From: Ancistrus triradiatus
Lineage: Eukaryota; Chordata; Actinopteri; Siluriformes; Loricariidae
DNA: 64,000 nucleotides
Assembly (NCBI GenBank): GCA_025084515.1
Contig: JAJAGP010002026.1
Span: 1 to 64,000 of the forward strand
Reading direction: 5' to 3'
This document shows, piece after piece, positions 58,223-64,000 of this stretch. The position numbers were made by a program, and so were the translations under genes. Below the pieces are notes generated by a model that was not told where the DNA came from, did not search any database, and saw only the letters and a list, made by a program, of their open reading frames with translations. Within the stretch, counting starts at the first letter, position 1, and each line of letters starts with the position of its first letter.

Positions 58223-59559
58223 AAAGTTGGAAAATTAATGACGAGAACCGAGGCACATTGTTTACCTAGTGTTTTCGTATCTGTTTTTTTTCCCCTCTAT
58301 CTGCTTAATACTGTCTATTTTAAGACATTGTTTATTAGTGCTTTGTAACTGTTTTGGAAATGAATGTACCATTAATATTCATGCCAGTCCTTCTGAACTG
58401 AACAGAGAGAGCGAGAATTCAGAGTAGCTAATGCACCTAGACGCATTTGGAAGGTGAGACAAAACCCAGAACATGCCAGACTCCACAAAGACAGTAACCA
58501 GAAGTGCAAAACAATCTCAGGACCCCAACACTCTCGAACACTGCTCAACCTGCCACCGTACTGACAAGAACATTTAAAAGACTAAATCTTCCCTAAAGCA
58601 TCCTTACAGGAAAGTTAAACTTACAAAACCAAAAAAGTAAACACTCCTAAGTATCGTCTGTAAGCAGCTTACTTTCTCCTAGCTTTTCTCATACATCAGC
58701 CGTAAAACATAAATAAGAGCAACGCAGCAGACCACAGAATGGAATCCATCAACTCCTAGCCATCCATATATTTGGGAAATTACTTTTCCAGACAGAGACA
58801 GACAGAAGAAATGAGAAAAGCAGGCCAAAGTGGATTCATCTGTGATAATACTGGGGTTCCTGTAGAACATATGTTACAGAGCAACAGGTTGTAGTTGGCT
58901 TGCAGAGATTATAATTTAAAGTGGCTCTGTAACTAGCGCTCCCTCTGCTCTGCATCCATGTGCTCAGGTCTTGACAGTTCCCCATCCCAGCAGGTTGTTT
59001 ACGGCGATGCCTGGAAAACTGGAGAGCACCCGATGAGCCACACAAAGCAACCAATCATAAGACAGACAGGTAGGGACAAACGTTCGAAGGAAGCATTACA
59101 AAGAAAGATGTTCTTGTGTGGCTGAAAAAGCAGCGAGTAATGGAATGGTTCAAGTCATAGATGTGAGAATGGAAAATCTTGGGTTACACTGCTCAAGATG
59201 GTTGATCTGCTTTGACCCTTAACAGCCATGATGCACAGTCCTCATAACCTGCCCAATAAAGTCCCAGCCACCAATAAGCAGGAAGGCATCTGCATGCACA
59301 TAGCTCAGGCCAGAGCGAAATGAAAGAATAAAAACTGTGAAACCTCATATCTGCATGCAGGTCTCCTCTGGAAAATGGACCTTCCACTGGGTGCTTATAA
59401 ATTACGTTACAAAATGGCCTTCCCATAAGCACCGTCCCGAGACCATGTTTCAGCGCTCTGTTCTTTCTTTAGTTCTTCGGAAATCAGGCTATACACCTTG
59501 TAAAGTCATATTTACTATCCCTGGTGACAAATGACAAAAAATCAATACACTTAAAATTG
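58223..59559. other. upstream ralgps2 intron, no recognised feature
   Basis: 'gacgagaaccgaggcac' at about 58239 resembles an end of MITE family M. No exon recognised. Confidence 0.45.
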
Positions 59560-59760
59560 TTTTTTACATTGTCCCCTCCACTTCCACCCCATCCCTCCCT
59601 TCTCTCCCCCCCCCGCCATGGGCTTACTGTGCAACTGCCCAAGCGTTCCCGGTGCCCTATTTCCCCCCAATGACATTTTCAGGACCACCCCTCTCCCTTC
59701 TTCTACCACTCTACTTTTTACCTTGCCCCACTTTTTTTTAACGAGATTTACCCCGCTACC
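59560..59760. repeat. C/T-rich low-complexity tract
   Basis: About 200 bp strongly rich in C and T on the plus strand, including a run of nine or more C near 59607 and several CCCTCCC/CCACCCC words. No ORF of interest. Confidence 0.75.
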
Positions 59761-60067
59761 TCCCTGCCTTTGTTAATCAGCGCCCTATCTCTTACGCCCA
59801 CACGCACCAGATCAATTTATGTCTCACTCTACTAAAATAAATTACAAGTTGTGTTAAATAGCCTCAACATTCTGGCTGTAAAATGATTTTCATTATGGCT
59901 TAATATGGTTTTAAATTGCTAATTTCTAACACAGCACATGCCACAAGTCTAAAATGCTATTTATTGCAGTTAAAAAGGGAGTTGCTTCTTATGTCATTAT
60001 GGAATTGGATTAACGAAATAAACACACGGACCCCCAACAAAGCATTTGTCATTTCACATAGCAAACA

Positions 60068-60661
60068 CAGTGTTACCTCGGTTAATCGCCATAATTGTTT
60101 CCAGAAGGCTCAAGGAGAACGAAAAAACGAGAACGAGCATCCTTTTTCCCATGACATAATGTAAAATTGAATGAACCTGTTACCGACCCCAGAAAATCCC
60201 CACTGCATAAGGCATTATATGCAGTAATGGAGTTGTGTATTTTTAAGGTTGCTCACCTGATTTATGATGGGGATATGTTCCCGACAAACCCAATCAAAAA
60301 GTTAAATGCATCATGAAATATAGTCGATACTGTATCATAGTGGAGCGACCTTGTAATCAGACAAGCCTACAAACATTGACATTAACCTTCAGTGGCCAAA
60401 AAACCATTAACACAAAGCTTATTTTATAAAAGTGATGAAAATCTATGTAATGTGTGAGTAATGGATTGCATAGTGTAAGGCAACTGCTGCCTGTATTCCA
60501 AAGGACTCAGTCCTCTTGGTGGCTGTTAATCCCCTAATCTTCTAGGAGCCTTAGGACTGATTTGTACTAAGAATCAGTTTTTTTTATGTTACTAGAGCAA
60601 AACGGACGAGAACCGAACACAAATTTTCTAGTCCTGAGATGGCGGAACCGAGGTACAATTG
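60068..60661. mobile_element. MITE-like element M, copy 2
   Basis: Left end 'cagtgttacctcggttaatc' with 'ccagaaggctcaaggagaac'; right end 'gcggaaccgaggtacaatt' with 'cggacgagaaccgaacac'. Matches the termini of the 17.6 kb copy. Confidence 0.65.
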
Positions 60662-61640
60662 TAATTTGTACACAATCTGTCCAAGAGGAAATTCAAACAC
60701 AGTGTGTGATAAAAGATGTGTTGTTCTGGTCAGGTGTGTCTAAAATCTGGTGCAATATAACATGGGAGTTTTGTAAAAAGAAAATCTACCGAGGGACCAA
60801 GAGGGTCAAAAATGTCAGGATAGTAGAACAATTAAAGCAATATGCCGGTGAAAATAGAACTGCACAACAAAAAAATAAAATCAAAACGAGGACAACGATC
60901 ACACATTGTGACAGGAACTGCAAAGGAACTGGTGAATGAAATGTGATTCAGATATAAAAAAAAGCCCAAATGAAAACAGCAATAGAGGCATAAAACAGAA
61001 GAAAACAAGGATATGAAAGTGGCTAAGGAGCAAAAGCAACACTGGAGGTGGATAATTGACATGAAGGTTGCCACTATTGGCAATGCAATCTACCCAATCT
61101 TCTCTGGCCAAGATGATGCTGGAAACTTCTGCCGGAGACCTAAAAAACGGAACTTTCTATTGAAAAGTCCGAAGACGACTACTGAGAAAAACAATCAAAT
61201 TATCCGACTCATTTTGATATGGGGTTTCATGTCAGGAAAATCATCACTCAATGCACAGAGGTACATTGAAATTTTGGGAAGTTTTCTCATTCCAGTCATA
61301 GAAAATAAGTTTGATGAAGTCGTCGTTTTTCTTCAGCAAAGGCATAATGAGTAAATGACAAGGCCAGAAAACAATCCAGATCTCAAGCTCACTGAAAACT
61401 GATGGCAGAAATGATAAACAAAAGGCTCCATCCTGCAAAGCTGATATGTCAACAGCTATGCAAGAAAGCTTGAGCCAGCTTGAGGTACAATATTGTTTTC
61501 ATTGGTGAAGAGCCTTCAGCCCATCAAAAAACCCTGAAAGTACTAATTGTGATTTTGTTTTTTGGGTTGAACCTTCCATAATTTGTTCCTCAACATAGTG
61601 ATTTCAGATTTTTCCCTCTACTTGATCTGGAAAATAGAAA
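60662..61640 (+). mobile_element. highly decayed Tc1-like transposase relic
   Basis: The plus strand encodes IWGFMSGKSSLNAQRYIEIL followed by GSFLIPVIENKFDE, and after a stop 'acaatccagatctcaagctc' (NPDLKL). This is the order of Tc1 segments between the first and third catalytic residues. Termini not identified. Confidence 0.65.
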
Positions 61641-61814
61641 TACGCACTTTCAATTAAAATAATTGAATTTCTTTGAGGTCTGTTTCATCTAATGCACCAG
61701 AATGTTCAGCAATTGTTTGGTGTCGTCTGTATTAGATGGATTAGATACCTGGGGAACAGGTATTAAGTGTGGCGAGTCCATATTTTTTGGTAATAAGGGA
61801 AATGACATACTGCC

Positions 61815-61895
61815 ATTTACAGTCATCTTACAATCCAAGCAAATATGGGTTGAGGATCTTGCTCAAGGCCCCAAGAGTGACCAGTGTACTGTCAT
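61815..61895 (-). mobile_element. diverged SINE fragment
   Basis: 'tttacagtcatcttacaatc' and 'gaggatcttgctcaaggccc' from the SINE body in reverse. Confidence 0.6.
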
Positions 61896-62009
61896 ACCGC
61901 AATACTATACTGAAAATATCCTCATTATCAAGATAGATTTCCTTAGAACCATGTCCTATTGCTGCTTGCACAAGTATCAGATAGTCATCAGGAACACAGC
62001 CAAAGTGAA

Positions 62010-62110
62010 GACTGTGGTGGCCCAGTGGTCAAGGTACTAGACTGTGCACCAGAAGGCCCATGGTTCAAATTCCACCCCTGCTGGGTTCTAAAGCAAGGAC
62101 CCATGAGTCC
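62010..62110 (+). mobile_element. SINE head fragment
   Basis: 'gactgtggtggcccagtggt', 'accagaaggcccatggttca' with B box ggttcaaattc; the tail is lost. Confidence 0.75.
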
Positions 62111-62596
62111 TTGCTATGAGTATCCATTCATTTCTAATATTGACAGTCGCTTCAATATGCAGGGGTCTGCTTCATCTCTTAGGACTATGCAATATGTTAA
62201 GACTATGCAGTATGCTAAGCGTCGTACGGCGGTGTGACCGCACAGCCATGTTCCCGCCATTTTTAGTCTGAACAAGCTCTTAGGTGCTCTTTAGTACACC
62301 CTCAGTGCATTCTTCACTACAACATGTACTCCCCACAGCCAAATATGTTGCTCCCAGGGAGCCAAAGAGCCACAGCTGAGCCAGACCCTAATGTGCTTTG
62401 TCTCGTAACCATGCAGAAAAACAATAGCTACAATCACTTCCCAGTAACGGCAGCTTGGAGATACAGCTGCAAGGCATTACAGTGTATGGGGGCGAGTGTA
62501 GGCCAAAGACAGATAAAATATATAAAGTGAGGACCACAAGCAAATATATTTTTCCTAATTGGGAATTTTCAGTGTGTAATTTATGAGAAGTACATT
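62111..62596. other. upstream ralgps2 intron, no recognised feature
   Basis: Nothing recognised. Confidence 0.45.
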
Positions 62597-62760
62597 ACAC
62601 TGGCAAAAGTGTGCAGACGCCTCTTCCCGACAGTGGATTCTGCTACATCAGCCAAACCCATTGCTATGAAGTGCACAAAACCAAGCGTGAAAAAGGTGTG
62701 GGAGCAACAGCTCAGTCGAGACGTTCCAAACATCCTCAGCAAGCAATGTCAACACTAGAA
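62597..62760 (+). mobile_element. Tc1-like element, left fragment
   Basis: 'cactggcaaaagtgtgcaga', 'cagccaaacccattgctatg', 'gagcaacagctcagtc' match the left part of the family also seen at 21.6 kb. Confidence 0.65.
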
Positions 62761-62994
62761 CTGTTTATCAAACGCCTCATTGATTCATGCATTCAACTGT
62801 TTATCGGATGCTTCATTGTGTTTCCACTAGTCATGCACGGATATAAAAGTCCTTGGCAGAAATTAAAATTTTAAACACAGAGACAAAAACAAAACCACAA
62901 AGTTTGTATGGTTTTTAATTTGTGTTGGTTAACGAATAAAGAATGAAAAAGTATAAAGATCCCCTCAATCCGGCCTCCACTCCTTCGCAGACCA

Positions 62995-63215
62995 TCGTCA
63001 TAGGAAGATTTATTTCTATAGCTGTTTTTACAATGGAGCATCGTCTCAAAGCAGCTTTACAATTTATCTTTGATCATAAAAGGCCTAAAATGAGCAAGCC
63101 TAGTTCAACCAGCAAGGAAAAACTCCCTAAATGTTATAGGAACAAAAATCCTTAGGAGACCAACAAATAATATAAAAGAACAAAATATTCACTGTCATAA
63201 TTTACACAGAGTCAC
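62995..63215 (+). repeat. interspersed repeat family B, copy 6, diverged
   Basis: 'caatggagcatcgtctcaaa', 'gcagctttacaattt', 'agcaaggaaaaactccctaa', 'acacagagtcactg'. It lies between two fragments of the same Tc1 family, probably inserted in it. Confidence 0.65.
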
Positions 63216-63299
63216 TGTAGGATCTCCAACGTTGCCCCTGTTGTGCTGATCTCTATAATGATGAAGCATGCGCCACAATCTGGCAGGCTAAAAGAGGAA

Positions 63300-63610
63300 T
63301 GTCAGGGGAATGCTGCCTGCACAACTGCATAGTGCCAACAGTTTGGTAGAGGAGGAATAGTCTGGGCTGCTTTCCACGATAGTTACAGAGAAGGAAAATC
63401 TTAAATCCACAGCCTGAAATGACCTCCTCGAAAACGGTGCTCCCAACACTGCGGCAACAGCTTGGGGAAGAGCATGTTCTCTTTCAGCACTGCAAGTAAA
63501 GACATGGTTTGAAGAACCTGGGGTGAAAGAACTTGACTCATCTGCACATCGTTCTGATTTCAATCCTAACCCAGTGGCTTTGGGATGAAGCTGAAGGCTG
63601 GGTATGTTTA
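63300..63610 (+). mobile_element. Tc1-like element, right fragment
   Basis: 'gcatagtgccaacagtttgg', 'ggaaaatcttaaatccacag', 'cggcaacagcttggggaag', 'gaaagaacttgactcatctg', 'ctttgggatgaagctgaag' follow the Tc1 order after the fragment at 62.6 kb. Confidence 0.75.
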
Positions 63611-64000
63611 CATGCAGAGAGTGTCACCAACCTGCCTGAAATCACTCTGGTTTCAGATTCTGACTAAACTGTTACTCAAACTAAACGGACTTGGAACACT
63701 ATTCCGAACAGGCAAATCAGCCAAATGAAATAGACTTAAGTTTATATAGCCCAGGTTACAGAATATACAGTATAGGTAGTGGGAGAATAAACAAATGAGT
63801 ACTACTTACAATAGGGCAGGCACATAAACACCATTTACAGCTTGTTACAAATAAGTCGCACAAAGTCATCCACACGAACACGAGCTGAGGAACACCAACT
63901 GAGGTAGAACACTAGTCCAAACGTGAGCACACGACCGGTAAGATCGTGCTCTTTTGAGGGACTGGCAGCCCTCATCTGCTGCTCTTTAACTCCCGCCTCT
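63611..64000. other. end of window, no recognised feature
   Basis: Nothing recognised; in particular no start-containing ralgps2 exon on the minus strand. Confidence 0.45.

Noticed and set aside
1..64000. CRISPR array, prokaryotic operon, phage or a new defence system
   Set aside because: The window has spliced exons, SINEs and Tc1/hAT elements throughout; no regularly spaced direct repeats or clustered intact ORFs were seen.

Overview
This is a vertebrate nuclear genome window, almost certainly from a teleost fish. Coding sequence is confined to short exons with GT/AG splice sites, set in long introns full of Tc1-type transposons, a tRNA-derived SINE, hAT relics and MITE-like repeats. The SINE tail (cgctctggataagggcgtctgctaaatg) and the repeat mix suggest an ostariophysan fish (catfish, characin or electric-fish lineage); that placement is an inference. 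No bacterial-style operons, CRISPR arrays or rRNA genes are visible.

Two host genes are recognisable. (1) ralgps2, the Ral guanine-nucleotide exchange factor with a PH domain and an SH3-binding motif, runs on the minus strand across most of the window. Eleven exons were placed: 52667-52750, 38992-39081, 38820-38894, 34682-34808, 9377-9514, 9188-9278, 7607-7674, 7360-7501, 6470-6621, 4482-4529 (less certain) and 1941-2018. They cover most of the RasGEF domain, the proline-rich linker and the stretch before the PH domain. The start codon and first coding exons lie to the right of the window or were not found, and the PH-domain exons lie to the left. (2) angptl1 (angiopoietin-like 1) is on the plus strand, inside the 25 kb ralgps2 intron 9515-34681. 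Its GC-rich exon (about 25783-26657) encodes the signal peptide, coiled coil and linker. The fibrinogen-like exons were not found; a 100-N assembly gap (28993-29092) lies 2.3 kb downstream in the same intron.

The rest is intron. From left to right: 1-9.5 kb holds the 3' half of the placed ralgps2 exons plus a Tc1-like element with long inverted repeats and a fold-back element; 9.5-34.7 kb is the large intron with angptl1, several Tc1 elements and many SINEs; 34.7-39.1 kb holds the central RasGEF exons; 39.1-52.7 kb is an intron with a fold-back element, a nested Tc1/repeat insertion, a Tc1 element with visible transposase remains, and hAT relics; 52.7-64 kb is upstream intron with Tc1, hAT and MITE copies.

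The points most worth checking are two departures in ralgps2 (an apparent 18-nt in-frame loss in the RasGEF core and an apparent one-base reading-frame break before the PH domain), the missing angptl1 fibrinogen exons, and several interspersed repeat families of unknown class. I found no clear new biological system.
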